Notes: generated by a model not told the origin, from the letters alone. A stretch of DNA of 64,000 bases from an uncultured Christensenella sp. (GCA_910583735.1 CAJTXS010000004.1:23820-87819); one strand, 5' to 3'. Shown: positions 42,057 to 51,519, numbered from the stretch's first letter. Translations and numbers: made by a program.

Positions 42057-42575
42057 AACCGCCAAACGCAACACAAGACGGACTATAATTATATTTAATC
42101 GCTATTGAATTACCGTCTTGTATTGGCGGTTAAACCTCTATGCCCCGCAGGGAATAGCGAACGAAAACGACGCTTTTCGTAAGCGGTGCATTGAAAATGC
42201 AAAGCATTTTACGGAGGGGTGTCAACGAGGGGAACCATGTAGCAAATATGCGCAAGTAAAATACTTGCGCATATGTAAGCGTTTAATTGGTGCCCCTCGT
42301 TCCTTTGATGCCTCGCAGGGACAGCGAACGAAAACCACGCTTTTCGTGAGCGATACCGCGAAAAATACAAGCAATAATAGGCGCAGTATTTTTATATCGG
42401 AAAGAGTGAATTTTACGCGCTACAACAATTACTCTTATATGTAACAATGCGCGTAAAAGAGAGAAAACCATCCTTATAATGGATGGTTTTCTCTCAAAGT
42501 AACCGCCAATACAAGGCGGCAATTCAATTGCGCTTAGATGTAATTATAGTCCGTCTTGTGTTGCGTCTGGCGGTT
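42057..42575. mobile_element. MITE-like element with 75-bp terminal inverted repeats
   Basis: 42057-42131 and 42501-42575 are inverted copies of each other (outer AACCGCCA…GCAACACAAGACGG), and each TIR can itself fold because it contains AACCGCC near one end and GGCGGTT at the other. Inside are a 13-bp hairpin ATATGCGCAAGTA/TACTTGCGCATAT (42246-42274), a 15-bp hairpin (42459-42473/42481-42495), an outer ACGAGGGG/CCCCTCGT pair and two imperfect direct repeats (42147-42185, 42315-42352). No frame is convincing. It touches the stop codon of the next gene. No clear target duplication was seen. Confidence 0.7.
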
Positions 42576-42576
42576 A

Positions 42577-42912
42577 TCAATAAAGCAGCGCCCCCGTCAT
42601 AACTATCGGCACAACGATAGCGACGGCAATCACCGAAATAACCACTCCCACCAAGACCGAAACCAAGGCGCCTACGCCTGCCGACTTAGCGCGCTTGGGA
42701 TACTCGTTGTTCCACACAAGCCAAAGAATCAAACCGACTATCGGAAAAAAGAAGCCAAGTACGCCATAGCCTGCGCTGGACGCGTCATCCTCTCTTGCTC
42801 TCTTAGAGTTATTATTGTTATTAATATAACTTGACCTATCGGTCTTAACGCCGCAATGTACGCAGAAGAATGCCTCTTCCTCAATCTCTTTACCGCAATT
42901 CCAACAATACAT
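42577..42912 (-). CDS. Zinc-ribbon membrane protein, paralogue 1
   Basis: A 111-residue protein with an N-terminal zinc ribbon (MYCWNCGKEI and FFCVHCG, four Cys), an Asn-rich linker (NNNNNSKRARED) and two membrane helices (about 51-68 and 81-105). It is a paralogue of the next gene, sharing CxxCG…CxHCGVK, YGVLGFFFPIVGL and YPKRAKSAGVGAL. AGGAG lies 7 bases before ATG 42912; an ATG at 42945 is rejected. The TGA stop starts 2 bases from the end of the MITE-like element. The function is unknown. Confidence 0.8.
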   Translation of the reverse strand: MYCWNCGKEIEEEAFFCVHCGVKTDRSSYINNNNNSKRAREDDASSAGYGVLGFFFPIVGLILWLVWNNEYPKRAKSAGVGALVSVLVGVVISVIAVAIVVPIVMTGALLY

Positions 42913-42922
42913 AATTATTCTC

Positions 42923-43210
42923 CTACAACACGATGCCCAGTACAATCATTGCCACTACGAATATCACCCACAGCACAAACGAAGCCAACGCGCCTTTGCC
43001 AGCCGATCTCGACTTCTTGGGGTAATCCTTACGCCATACCGCGTAAAGTGTAAGTCCGACAATAGGTATGAGAAATCCGAGAATACCGAACCCCACGCTG
43101 GGCGCGTCATCTTCGGCAGGATGATAAGAATCATCCACTTGCTTGACTCCGCAATGCGGACAGACATAGGCGTTATCGTCTATCTGACTCCCGCAATACT
43201 TACAATACAT
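42923..43210 (-). CDS. Zinc-ribbon membrane protein, paralogue 2
   Basis: A 95-residue protein: zinc ribbon MYCKYCGSQIDDNAYVCPHC at 1-20, an acidic linker, two membrane helices (about 41-58 and 74-94) with KKSRSAGKGAL between them. It lies 10 bases upstream of its paralogue on the same strand, so a tandem duplication is likely. GGGAGGG precedes the ATG. Proteins of this build are common in Clostridia; their role is unknown. Confidence 0.82.
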   Translation of the reverse strand: MYCKYCGSQIDDNAYVCPHCGVKQVDDSYHPAEDDAPSVGFGILGFLIPIVGLTLYAVWRKDYPKKSRSAGKGALASFVLWVIFVVAMIVLGIVL

Positions 43211-43895
43211 ATTATTACCCTCCCCTTACATGCAATCTACTCAATCTATACGCTTAAGCAGCCTGCCTTATCCTATCTTATCAAGTGCGCGACGTATAAT
43301 GGCTACACTTATCTATTTCGACAAGGACTAAGTCGGCAAATATGTTGCCGTGTATAGGACATAGCGCCGACGCTCCGCCGCAGCGCGTATCGCCTTTCAC
43401 ATCTTATCCATAGTATCCATCGAATGATTGCCATTAATAGCACATATCGTTAAGATAAGGATAATACATTTATCCGATAAAGTCAATATGATAGTAATTC
43501 ATATGCTGTTTAATAAGCCCACTATAACGTTTTTATCAGATATTGCCATTAGTAAACGCAATCGACGCGCAATTTCCGCAATTTAATTATTAATATTACT
43601 TCTGCAAATAGCTTCCAAAAGGTTATCTATTTGCTTCGCCGCTCTATGCTTTTACTACAATTAAATAATAGGCTATTAACGCAATATTAAAATAAATATA
43701 AATTATTAAGACTTTACTATATACCCCGCTTGCAGTTATCGGCAAAGATTTGCCATCGATTATACTGCAATATCGTATACTTTATAATACTTACTTATCA
43801 TACATTAAAAGTAAATACGCCGACATATCGAATGCTCTTATCAATCAAAATTTATAATAATATTATATAGCTTATCTTTTAATATATTGCAACGC
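43211..43895. other. AT-rich gap without a gene
   Basis: About 685 bases between the zinc-ribbon genes and the end of the ribosomal operon. It is increasingly AT-rich to the right, with many stops and no RNA gene or repeat recognised. Confidence 0.55.
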
Positions 43896-43930
43896 AAAAA
43901 AATACCGCCCCGATTAATATCGGAGCGGCG
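43896..43930 (-). terminator. Terminator of the ribosomal super-operon
   Basis: Minus strand CCGCTCCGAT/ATCGGGGCGG with loop ATTA, followed by TATTTTTTT. It lies about 18 bases after the rplQ stop. Confidence 0.9.
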
Positions 43931-43947
43931 CATGTAATTGCGTTTAA

Positions 43948-44475
43948 TTACTTCTTGGCAGGGGTGTCCTTAACCAACTCGATGATAGCAACCTCTGCGT
44001 TATCGCCTCTGCGGTTACCCAATCTGATAATACGGGTATATCCGCCGCGCTGACCGCAAGCCTCAGCTCTCTTAGCATAGAAAGGCGCATGCTCGTTGAA
44101 GAGCTTCTCGATAAGGGGATGATTGACATCCTTGGTCCTCTCCTTGAATACGCTCATCTTCTCGCCTGCGGGCTTCTCTTCGTGCAAATCGCGCAGGACA
44201 GACATCATCTTCCTTCTCGCGTTGAGCTTCTTAACGCCGTCGTTGGTGAACTCGCGCTGCTCCTTAACGCCCGTGCTCTTATTGGTAACTGTCTTGGTAA
44301 CTGCAACCGTATCGGTATAAGTATCCATAGCCAGCGTGATCATCTCTTCCGCTATACCGCGTACTTCCTTAGCCCTGTCAACGGTGGTCTCAAGGCGTCC
44401 GTACCACAAAAGCTCGGAAGCCTGAGTGCGCAGCATAGCCATTCTCGCATCGGCAGTTCTGCCTAACTTTCTCAT
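43948..44475 (-). CDS. rplQ: Ribosomal protein L17, expanded form
   Basis: A 175-residue L17 of the large subunit; bacterial L17 usually has 115-130 residues. The N terminus MRKLGRTADARMAMLRTQAS and the C-terminal GGYTRIIRLGNRRGDNAEVA are standard. Extra residues lie at about 50-85 (DTYTDTVAVTKTVTNKSTG…) and about 97-117, within the region that normally reads ARRxxxxFL. ATG 44475 has AGGAGG 8 bases upstream and gives the canonical N terminus; the TTG two codons earlier is rejected. It is the last gene of the super-operon, 12 bases after rpoA. Confidence 0.95.
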   Translation of the reverse strand: MRKLGRTADARMAMLRTQASELLWYGRLETTVDRAKEVRGIAEEMITLAMDTYTDTVAVTKTVTNKSTGVKEQREFTNDGVKKLNARRKMMSVLRDLHEEKPAGEKMSVFKERTKDVNHPLIEKLFNEHAPFYAKRAEACGQRGGYTRIIRLGNRRGDNAEVAIIELVKDTPAKK

Positions 44476-44487
44476 TGTCAATGCCTC

Positions 44488-45441
44488 CTACTCTTCCTTG
44501 TTGCGCAGATTGAATCCCAAATCCTGCAACTTATTCATAACTTCGTCGAGGGACTTCTTGCCCAAGTTACGCACTTTAAGCATATCGTCCTCGCTCTTCT
44601 TAACTAAGTCTTGTACGGTATGGATGCCCGCCCTCTTAAGGCAGTTATACGACCTTACGGACAGATCCAAATCCTCTATGCTGGTCTCCAGCTTCTTAGT
44701 CTGCTTCTCGTCGTCTTGGCTGATGAGTATCTCTTGAGACTTCATCTTCTCGACCAAACCTACGAATACGCTTGCATAATCGGACATTATCTTAGCGGAC
44801 AGACTTATCACTTCCTTAGGAGAGGAAGTGCCGTTGGTCTTAACGGTGACGGTGAGCTTATCCAAATTGATATTCTGACCTACGCGCGCGCTCTCTACCT
44901 GATAGCTTGCAGCCTCCACGGGGGAGAAGATAGAGTCGACGGGGATATATCCTATGGGCTGGCTCTCGTCCTTGTTATCCTGAGCGGAGACATAGCCTCT
45001 GCCCACGCCTATATTGATGTCCATCTCCAGCTTAGCACCCTCGTCGAGCGTGCAGATGTACATGTCGGGATTAAGTATCTCTATATCCGAGCTGTGCTGA
45101 ATGTCCGCGGCAGTAACTACGCCCGCGTCGTACTTGCGGATTGTAGCTATCTGTCTGAAATCGCGATCGTCGGTATGAGTCTTGACGGCAAGTCCCTTAA
45201 TGTTAAGGATAATCGCCGTAACGTCCTCTTTAATTCCCTCGATAGAAGTGAACTCGTGGTTGACGCCGGTAATCCTGATGCCGACGGGAGCGGCTCCGGG
45301 CAATGCGCCGAGCAGTATTCTCCTCAAAGAGTTACCCAAAGTCGTACCGAATCCTCTCTCGAGCGGCTCGGCTATAAACTTAGCCTCTTTACCATCAACG
45401 ATATCGACTATCTCGATTCTGGGCTTAATGATCTCAATCAT
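44488..45441 (-). CDS. rpoA: RNA polymerase alpha subunit
   Basis: The 317-residue alpha subunit that nucleates RNA polymerase assembly and binds UP elements and activators. The N-terminal domain has EPLERGFGTTLGNSLRRILL (the conserved GFGxTLGNxLRR core). The C-terminal domain has LDLSVRSYNCLKRAGIHTVQ and LRKVRNLGKKSLDEV-type helix-hairpin-helix residues (here MLKVRNLGKKSLDEV). AGGAGG lies 7 bases upstream. It sits between rpsD and rplQ, as usual. Confidence 0.97.
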   Translation of the reverse strand: MIEIIKPRIEIVDIVDGKEAKFIAEPLERGFGTTLGNSLRRILLGALPGAAPVGIRITGVNHEFTSIEGIKEDVTAIILNIKGLAVKTHTDDRDFRQIATIRKYDAGVVTAADIQHSSDIEILNPDMYICTLDEGAKLEMDINIGVGRGYVSAQDNKDESQPIGYIPVDSIFSPVEAASYQVESARVGQNINLDKLTVTVKTNGTSSPKEVISLSAKIMSDYASVFVGLVEKMKSQEILISQDDEKQTKKLETSIEDLDLSVRSYNCLKRAGIHTVQDLVKKSEDDMLKVRNLGKKSLDEVMNKLQDLGFNLRNKEE

Positions 45442-45462
45442 CTTACTACCTCCTATCAGCTA

Positions 45463-46089
45463 TTACTTGGAATACAACTCAACTATGAGATGCTCCTCAA
45501 TATGCTCGCCTATATCCTCTCTTGCGGGCAACTCGGCTATTGTGCCGGTGAGTTTCTCCGCATCGAAAGTAAGCCATGTAGGCACGGTAACCTTAACCGC
45601 GCCGGACTTGATATCCGCGAACACTTTCTTGTCGTTCTTGTTGTCCTTAACGGAGATTACGTCGCCCTTTCTGGTAAGATAAGACGCGATGTCTACTCTC
45701 TTGCCGTTAACAGTAATAAGACCGTGATTGACTATCTGACGCGCCTGAGCTCTGCTGGAAGCAAGACCCATGCGGTAAACTACGTTGTCCAATCTGCGCT
45801 CGAGCAATACAAGCATGTTCTCGCCCGTTGCGCCTCTCATCTTGCTCGCCTTGTTGAAGTAGCCCTTGAACTGCTTCTCGCAAAGACCGTAGAATCTCCT
45901 GGTCTTCTGCTTCTCGCGGAGCTGGATAGAGTACTCGGACGCCTTCTTGCGGGTAGCCGCGTGCTGTCCGGGAGGAGTAGGACGCTTCTCCAAAGAGCAC
46001 TTGCCGCTCAAGCATCTTGCTCCTTTCAAAAATAACTTTTCACCCTCGCGTCTGCACATACGGCAGACAGGTCCAGTATATTTAGCCAT
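45463..46089 (-). CDS. rpsD: Ribosomal protein S4, zinc-binding form
   Basis: A 208-residue small-subunit assembly protein that binds 16S rRNA early and, in many bacteria, controls the alpha operon. The N terminus MAKYTGPVCRMCRREG carries Cys 9 and Cys 12, with further Cys in ARCLSGKCSLE, so this is the zinc-binding C+ form. The S4 RNA-binding domain is at LERRLDNVVYRMGLASSRAQ. AGGAGG lies upstream. Neighbours are rpsK and rpoA. Confidence 0.97.
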   Translation of the reverse strand: MAKYTGPVCRMCRREGEKLFLKGARCLSGKCSLEKRPTPPGQHAATRKKASEYSIQLREKQKTRRFYGLCEKQFKGYFNKASKMRGATGENMLVLLERRLDNVVYRMGLASSRAQARQIVNHGLITVNGKRVDIASYLTRKGDVISVKDNKNDKKVFADIKSGAVKVTVPTWLTFDAEKLTGTIAELPAREDIGEHIEEHLIVELYSK

Positions 46090-46103
46090 TCTTCAACCTC
46101 CTA

Positions 46104-46508
46104 TTACAGCCTTCTGCGCTTGGGAGGGCGGCAACCGTTGTGAGGGATAGGAGACACGTCTTTAATCAAAGTGACTTCCAATCCGCAGTTAGCCAGAGCT
46201 CTTATCGCAGACTCGCGTCCCGAACCGGGACCGTTGACATAAACCTCTACGCTTCTCATTCCGCAATCTACGGCTACCTTAGCCGCGTCCTCCGCAACGG
46301 TCTGAGCCGCGAAAGGAGTAGACTTCTTGGAACCGCGAAGTTGCATCTTGCCCGAGCTGGACCAAGATATCGCGTTACCCTGCGTATCGGTGATAGTTAC
46401 TATTGTGTTGTTGAAGGAAGCGTGTATATGTGCACAGCCCTTCTCGACGCGGCGCTTAGCCACGTTGCGTTTCTTTGCCGAAGATGCGGTCTTTCTTGCT
46501 GCTGCCAT
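46104..46508 (-). CDS. rpsK: Ribosomal protein S11
   Basis: A 134-residue component of the 30S platform that contacts 16S rRNA near the E site. A basic N-terminal tail ([20 protein letters not shown]) is followed by the conserved [20 protein letters not shown] and the C-terminal [17 protein letters not shown]. The length is normal. It lies 11 bases after rpsM. Confidence 0.97.
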   Translation of the reverse strand: MAAARKTASSAKKRNVAKRRVEKGCAHIHASFNNTIVTITDTQGNAISWSSSGKMQLRGSKKSTPFAAQTVAEDAAKVAVDCGMRSVEVYVNGPGSGRESAIRALANCGLEVTLIKDVSPIPHNGCRPPKRRRL

Positions 46509-46519
46509 TATAAACCTCC

Positions 46520-46888
46520 TTACTTCTTCTTACGGCTTACGGTCTTCTTGGGACCTTTGCGCGTGCGGGCGTTCTGCTTGGTAGACTGTCCTCTTACGGG
46601 CAATCCCTTGCGGTGTCTGACGCCTCTGTAGCATCCGATTTCGGTCAATCTCTTGATGTTGAGCTTGATCTCGCGGTGCAAGTCGCCCTCAACCATCAGA
46701 TTGTGATCGATATATTCCCTGATTTTGCTTACCTCGTCTTCGGTAAGATCCTTAACGCGTGTATCGGGGTTGATGCCCGTCGTTGCAAGTATCTTATCGG
46801 ACGTTGCTCTGCCGATACCGAAGATGTAGGTGAGTCCTATTTCGACTCTTTTCTCACGTGGTAAATCCACGCCGGCAATACGTGCCAT
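46520..46888 (-). CDS. rpsM: Ribosomal protein S13
   Basis: A 122-residue protein of the 30S head that forms bridges to the 50S subunit and contacts P-site t[23 protein letters not shown] at the N terminus, the helix-turn-helix [14 protein letters not shown] and the basic tail [18 protein letters not shown] are standard. GGAGG lies upstream. A 194-base gap without a gene separates it from rpmJ. Confidence 0.97.
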   Translation of the reverse strand: MARIAGVDLPREKRVEIGLTYIFGIGRATSDKILATTGINPDTRVKDLTEDEVSKIREYIDHNLMVEGDLHREIKLNIKRLTEIGCYRGVRHRKGLPVRGQSTKQNARTRKGPKKTVSRKKK

Positions 46889-47082
46889 GAAGTTACCTCC
46901 AATTCTTTGTGAATTAAAATATTTTAGTCGCTCTCAAGGAATGATAGGGATTGATAACGGAATGAAACCCTATTCAGCCGCATCCTCTATGCGAATAATG
47001 CTATGGTATTATATCACTAATACCGCCAATTTGCAAGAAAAAGCTACCGTCAAGCGGCATTTTTTCTTATAAATAAACGATA

Positions 47083-47199
47083 TCAGCCCTGTCTCTGCTT
47101 ATGCTTCTTATATTTAGAACAGATTACCATGACTTTACCGTCTCTTTTGATAATCCTGCACTTATCGCACATAGGTTTTACAGATGGTCTTACTTTCAT
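47083..47199 (-). CDS. rpmJ: Ribosomal protein L36, zinc-binding form
   Basis: The smallest 50S protein, 38 residues: [20 protein letters not shown], followed by [18 protein letters not shown]. Zinc ligands are CDKC, the later Cys and the His, so it is the C+ form. GGAGG lies 9 bases upstream of ATG 47199. It lies between infA and rpsM, its usual place. Confidence 0.97.
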   Translation of the reverse strand: MKVRPSVKPMCDKCRIIKRDGKVMVICSKYKKHKQRQG

Positions 47200-47214
47200 T
47201 ATCGTCTCCTCCTA

Positions 47215-47436
47215 TTAATTCTTATTGCGCCATACTATCCTGCCCTTGCTCAAGTCGTAAGGGCTCAGCTCCACCTTAACGGCGTCGCCTTCGAGTATTT
47301 TTATATAGTTCTTTCTCAGTTTTCCCGACAGATAAGCCGTAATGACGAATCCGTTGGTAAGTTGGACCTTAAACGTAGTCGCGGGAAGCACCTCTATTAT
47401 CTTGCCTTCCGCCTCAATAACGTCCTCTTTAGACAT
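47215..47436 (-). CDS. infA: Translation initiation factor IF-1
   Basis: A 73-residue OB-fold protein that binds the 30S A site during initiation. [20 protein letters not shown] at the N terminus, [20 protein letters not shown] and [18 protein letters not shown] are canonical. ATG 47436 has GGAGG 5 bases upstream, so the ATG four codons earlier is rejected (it overlaps the SD). It overlaps the KOW-domain gene by 8 bases. Confidence 0.97.
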   Translation of the reverse strand: MSKEDVIEAEGKIIEVLPATTFKVQLTNGFVITAYLSGKLRKNYIKILEGDAVKVELSPYDLSKGRIVWRNKN

Positions 47437-47707
47437 TGCTACCTCCATTATCGACCGCGGCTATCTCCGCCGACAGCGTTTTATTATCGGTTATGCCCCG
47501 AGACAATTCGTCCGACAGTCTGACGCTGTGTCCGACAAGTCTGATATGCTTGATCTTCTTCAGCTTGGGACTGTCTGCCGTCCTCTTTATCCCGTCAGCG
47601 AGCAATACATACGTCTCGCTTACGATAGCTATTACGGCAAGCGCGTCTCCCGCGTCGTGTCCTGCGGTGGATATTACCACGTCTCCCGTCTTAGGCAATT
47701 CTTTCAT
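47429..47707 (-). CDS. KOW domain RNA-binding protein
   Basis: A 92-residue protein with an L14e/KOW-like fold: [20 protein letters not shown] at the N terminus and later [14 protein letters not shown]. The gene is often found between map and infA in Clostridia. It probably binds rRNA or the ribosome; its exact function is not established. It lies 7 bases after map and overlaps infA by 8 bases. Confidence 0.88.
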   Translation of the reverse strand: MKELPKTGDVVISTAGHDAGDALAVIAIVSETYVLLADGIKRTADSPKLKKIKHIRLVGHSVRLSDELSRGITDNKTLSAEIAAVDNGGSNV

Positions 47708-47714
47708 ATCGACC

Positions 47715-48458
47715 TCACAGCGACAGTATATCGCAGCCGTCCGAGGTGATTACCACCGTGTTCTCGTAATGAGCCGACGGCTTGCCGTCTACGGTGACCA
47801 CAGTCCATCCGTCGCTAAGCTGCCTTACGGCATAATCTCCCGCGTTGATCATGGGCTCTATGGCTATCGTCATTCCGGCGCGCAGTCGCATGCCTCTGCC
47901 TTGCTCGCCGTAATTGGGGACCTGCGGGTCTTCGTGCATCTCGGTGCCTATCCCGTGCCCTACCAGCGCCCTCACTACCGAAAATCCGTTGCTCTCGGCA
48001 TAGGACTGTATCGCATGTCCGAGATCTCCGAGGCGCGCTCCGTCTCTTAAGACCTTTATTCCCTCGAAGAAGCTCTGCTTGGTCACTTCTACGAGTTTAT
48101 GCTTGAGCTCGCCTACCGCGCCCACCTCGAAAGTGCGCGCCGCATCTCCGTGGTATCCCTTATATATCGCGCCGATATCGACGCTTACTATATCGCCATC
48201 CTCTATGCGTCTATCCGAAGGTATGCCGTGCACCACCTGCTCGTTGACAGATATACAGGCGGACGCGGGATATCCTTCGTATCCGAGGAAGGAAGGGATT
48301 GCGCCCTGCGATATTATGTAGTCGTGCGCTATCTTGTTAAGATGCGCGCTTGTGACACCCGCCTTGACCGCTTCGCCTACTTTCTCAAGCGTATCTCTCA
48401 CTATGAGATTGGCTGCGCGCATAAGCGCGATTTCCGCGGACGTCTTAACGGTGATCAT
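47715..48458 (-). CDS. map: Methionine aminopeptidase, type I
   Basis: A 247-residue metalloprotease that removes the initiator Met from new proteins. Metal ligands lie in IVSVDIGAIYKGYHGDAART (two Asp), VVRALVGHGIGTEMHEDPQV (His) and GMTIAIEPMIN (Glu), with a final Glu in PSAHYENTVVIT. ATG 48458, 6 bases after AGGA, gives the usual MITVKTSAEIALMRAA N terminus; an upstream TTG is rejected. It overlaps the end of adk by 14 bases. Confidence 0.96.
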   Translation of the reverse strand: MITVKTSAEIALMRAANLIVRDTLEKVGEAVKAGVTSAHLNKIAHDYIISQGAIPSFLGYEGYPASACISVNEQVVHGIPSDRRIEDGDIVSVDIGAIYKGYHGDAARTFEVGAVGELKHKLVEVTKQSFFEGIKVLRDGARLGDLGHAIQSYAESNGFSVVRALVGHGIGTEMHEDPQVPNYGEQGRGMRLRAGMTIAIEPMINAGDYAVRQLSDGWTVVTVDGKPSAHYENTVVITSDGCDILSL

Positions 48459-49068
48459 CGAGTATCCTCGCGATATCCGCAAATATAGTCTCTACGCTGC
48501 CGGTGCCTTCTACGACGCTGAGCTTGCCCTTAGCCGCATAATGGTCGGCGATGGGCTTGGTCTGGCTCTCGTATACTCTCAATCTCTCCTTGACGACATC
48601 TTCCTTGTCGTCGTCGCGCTGATACAGCGGCTGAGAACACTTGGCGCAGCATGCGTCCTTGTATGTAGATATGTGATACGTCTCGCCGCACTTGCACATA
48701 CGCCTGCCGCTGATACGCTTGACGACCGTCTCCGCGGGCACAGCCACGTCTATGACGACGTCTATGTCCGTAAATCCGTCCAGCGCCTCGGCTTGAGCGA
48801 GAGTGCGGGGAAATCCGTCAAGGATATATCCGCCGTCGCAGTCGGGCTTGCTCAGCCTGTCCTTGACGATTTCCACGGTCAACCCGTCGGGGACGAGATT
48901 GCCGCTGTCGATAATCGACTTGACCTTTATGCCCAAAGGCGTACCTTCGCGTATGTTGGCGCGGAAGATATCGCCCGTGGATATGTGCGGAATACCGTAT
49001 CTGTCTTTTATCAGAGCCGCCTGCGTGCCTTTACCTGCGCCGGGCGCTCCGAGCAAAATGATTTTCAT
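48445..49068 (-). CDS. adk: Adenylate kinase, zinc-LID form
   Basis: A 207-residue enzyme converting AMP and ATP to two ADP. Walker A LLGAPGAGKGTQA, the AMP site STGDIFRANI and DGFPRTLAQAEAL are canonical. The LID domain has CKCGETYH and CAKCSQPLY, a four-Cys zinc site typical of Gram-positive enzymes. ATG 49068 shares one base with the secY stop (TAATG), indicating coupled translation. Confidence 0.97.
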   Translation of the reverse strand: MKIILLGAPGAGKGTQAALIKDRYGIPHISTGDIFRANIREGTPLGIKVKSIIDSGNLVPDGLTVEIVKDRLSKPDCDGGYILDGFPRTLAQAEALDGFTDIDVVIDVAVPAETVVKRISGRRMCKCGETYHISTYKDACCAKCSQPLYQRDDDKEDVVKERLRVYESQTKPIADHYAAKGKLSVVEGTGSVETIFADIARILDDHR

Positions 49069-50354
49069 TATTTCCAAAAGCCCTTATAATGACGCATCAT
49101 TATCTGAGACTCGAGCTGCTTGTTCAACTCCAGAGCCACGCTTACTACGATCAGCATGCTGGTCGCCGAGAAAGCGTTATTCAATCCGATATCCTTACCC
49201 AGCAACTGGAATAAGAACGTAGGGATAATCGCTATAAAGGCGAGGAACAGCGCGCCGCAGAGCGTAATCTTGTTGTTGACCTTTGCAAGATACTCGCTGG
49301 TAGGCTTGCCGGGGCGTATTCCTCTGATAGTTCCGCCGTACTGCTGAAGGTTGCGCGCCACGTCAATGGGATTGAACTGTATCTGCGCATAGAAGTACGA
49401 GAAGAATATGATGAAGAGGAACATGAACACGTAATATACCGCCGTGCCTACTCCGAGATATCTCGTATAGAATTGCTCGAACGAGCTTCCCTGGAAGAAG
49501 GATACGATGATCTGCGGGAACATGAGGAAAGAAGAAGCAAAGATTATCGGCATGACTCCGCTTCCGTTAACCTTTATCGGGATATTGGAAGTCTGTCTGT
49601 TGTAAATCTTATTGCCCTTTACCTGTCCCGCATAGCTTACGGGGATATTGCGCGCCGCTCCGTCCACGAACACTATCAGCGCGAACAACACTACGACCAG
49701 CGCGAGATAACCGAAGATGAACCACAAGTTATTGAGGTTGGAGCTCACGGTAGTGAACGCGTTAATCAGCGAAGTTCCGAATGTAGATATGATACCCACG
49801 AATATTATCATGGACGAGCCGTTGGTGATGCCGTACTCCGTGATCTTCTCCGCAAGCCACATTACGAAAGCGGAGCCCGATGTGAGCAACAGCGATACAA
49901 CGATATACGATACCCACTTGGAGCCGAGCGTCGCCACTATGCCGCCCTGCTTATCGTAAGTCACGATAATGCCTATCGACTGCACGACAGCGAGCACTAT
50001 AGCTACGTATCTGGTGATCTGAGTTATCTTCTTTCTGCCCTCGTCGCCCTGCTTGGAAAGTCTCTCGAGCGGGGGAATAATGAGGGTAAGCAGCTGCATT
50101 ATAATAAAGCTGTTAATATATGGCAACACGCCCAACGCAAACAGCGTACCGTTCTGCAACGATCCGCCGGAAATCATGTTCAGCACGCTCAAAAGTTGGT
50201 TCTCGCTGTTAACGCCGTTCTGCAACGTGTTGACATCGAGTCCGGGGAGAGGAATATAACATCCTATCCTGAACACCAACAAAAGAGCGAAAGTGATAAA
50301 AATCTTCTTTCTGATATCTTTGTCTCTAAATGCGTTGACTAAAGTCTGCCACAT
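49068..50354 (-). CDS. secY: Protein translocase subunit SecY
   Basis: The 428-residue channel subunit of the Sec translocon with ten membrane helices. Characteristic stretches are RIGCYIPLPGLDVNTL, the plug-region MISGGSLQNGTLFALGVLPY and the cytoplasmic loop GIRPGKPTSEYLAKV. It shares one base with rplO upstream and one with adk downstream, so the three are coupled. The length is normal. Confidence 0.97.
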   Translation of the reverse strand: MWQTLVNAFRDKDIRKKIFITFALLLVFRIGCYIPLPGLDVNTLQNGVNSENQLLSVLNMISGGSLQNGTLFALGVLPYINSFIIMQLLTLIIPPLERLSKQGDEGRKKITQITRYVAIVLAVVQSIGIIVTYDKQGGIVATLGSKWVSYIVVSLLLTSGSAFVMWLAEKITEYGITNGSSMIIFVGIISTFGTSLINAFTTVSSNLNNLWFIFGYLALVVVLFALIVFVDGAARNIPVSYAGQVKGNKIYNRQTSNIPIKVNGSGVMPIIFASSFLMFPQIIVSFFQGSSFEQFYTRYLGVGTAVYYVFMFLFIIFFSYFYAQIQFNPIDVARNLQQYGGTIRGIRPGKPTSEYLAKVNNKITLCGALFLAFIAIIPTFLFQLLGKDIGLNNAFSATSMLIVVSVALELNKQLESQIMMRHYKGFWK

Positions 50355-50800
50355 TATAACACCTCTGCCTTGCCGCCTGCCTTTTCGATAGCCTCTACCG
50401 CAGACTTGCTGAACTTATTGGCTTTAACGGTAAAGCTCTTGGTAAGCTCTCCGTTGCCCAGTACCTTAATGCCGTAAGGCTCTACTTTGCTCAACACGCC
50501 GCTCTCGAGTAAGAGCTGTGCGGTGATCTCCTGACCGCCCTCGAATCTGTCCTCTAAGTCACAGATGTTGACGATGGAGTATACTTTCTTGAATTTATTG
50601 TTGAATCCGCGCTTGGGGATACGTCTGATCAAAGGCATCTGACCGCCTTCGAAGCCGGGTCTTACGCCGCCTCCGCTACGGGCCCACTGACCTTTATGAC
50701 CCTTACCGGAAGTTTTACCAAGACCGGAGCCGATACCTCTGCCCAATCTCTTAGCTTCTTTCTTGGCGCCCTCGGCGGGTTTAAGTTCGTGCATTTTCAT
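50354..50800 (-). CDS. rplO: Ribosomal protein L15
   Basis: A 148-residue 50S protein reaching into the 23S rRNA core. [20 protein letters not shown] and the Gly-rich [20 protein letters not shown] with [18 protein letters not shown] are diagnostic. It lies 13 bases after rpmD and overlaps secY by one base. Confidence 0.97.
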   Translation of the reverse strand: MKMHELKPAEGAKKEAKRLGRGIGSGLGKTSGKGHKGQWARSGGGVRPGFEGGQMPLIRRIPKRGFNNKFKKVYSIVNICDLEDRFEGGQEITAQLLLESGVLSKVEPYGIKVLGNGELTKSFTVKANKFSKSAVEAIEKAGGKAEVL

Positions 50801-50813
50801 ACAGCAGTTCTCC

Positions 50814-50996
50814 TTAAATCTCTTCGACTTTTACCATATGGCTGACCTTTCTGATCATGCCACGGGTGCAAGCGTTGTCGGGCAAGGTGTTGGAATCGCC
50901 TATCTTGCTCAATCCAAGCGCCGCGACATTGGCCTTCTGATTTTCCAATCGACCTATAAGGCTCTTAACGAGCGTTACTTTAATCTTCTTATCCAT
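50814..50996 (-). CDS. rpmD: Ribosomal protein L30
   Basis: A 60-residue 50S protein with the short bacterial L30 form: [20 protein letters not shown] at the N terminus and [16 protein letters not shown] at the end. It lies between rpsE and rplO, as expected. Confidence 0.96.
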   Translation of the reverse strand: MDKKIKVTLVKSLIGRLENQKANVAALGLSKIGDSNTLPDNACTRGMIRKVSHMVKVEEI

Positions 50997-51006
50997 ATCG
51001 CCCTCC

Positions 51007-51519
51007 TCAGCCCAAAATCTCTTCTACGGTCTTACCGCGCAGAGCTGCGATTTCCTCTACGGTCCTCATCTGCTTGAGACCGTCGAAAGCAGCCTTGACG
51101 CAGTTGATGCTGTTGTTGGTGCCGTAGGACTTGGTACGGACGTCCTTGATGCCCGCTACTTCCATGATTGCACGCACGGGACCGCCTGCGATAACGCCGG
51201 TACCTTCGGACGCGGGCATGATGAGCACCTTGCCGCTTCCGAACTTGCCTATAGCCTCGTGAGGCACGGTAGTTCCTACGGTGGATATCTTAATCATATT
51301 GCGCTTAGCGTCTGCGGTAGCCTTACGGATTGCCTCGGGCACTTCCGCAGCCTTACCCATTCCGACGCCTACTCCGCCCTGTCCGTCGCCTACGACCATA
51401 AGAGCCGAGAATCTCATCGTCCTGCCGCCCTTAACAACTTTGGCAACGCGGTTGAGAGCGATCAGCTTATTGGGCATTTCGTTTTCTTGAGCCTGAGGTT
51501 TATTTTCTCTCTTAGCCAT
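51007..51519 (-). CDS. rpsE: Ribosomal protein S5
   Basis: A 170-residue 30S protein involved in decoding accuracy. After a hydrophilic N-terminal tail, [20 protein letters not shown] and [20 protein letters not shown] form the dsRNA-binding domain. The C-terminal [20 protein letters not shown] is standard. GGAGG lies upstream. Confidence 0.97.
   Translation of the reverse strand: MAKRENKPQAQENEMPNKLIALNRVAKVVKGGRTMRFSALMVVGDGQGGVGVGMGKAAEVPEAIRKATADAKRNMIKISTVGTTVPHEAIGKFGSGKVLIMPASEGTGVIAGGPVRAIMEVAGIKDVRTKSYGTNNSINCVKAAFDGLKQMRTVEEIAALRGKTVEEILG

Noticed and set aside
42118..42444. 108-codon frame within the inverted-repeat element
   Set aside because: It crosses several hairpins and direct repeats, lacks an SD and has no protein-like features.
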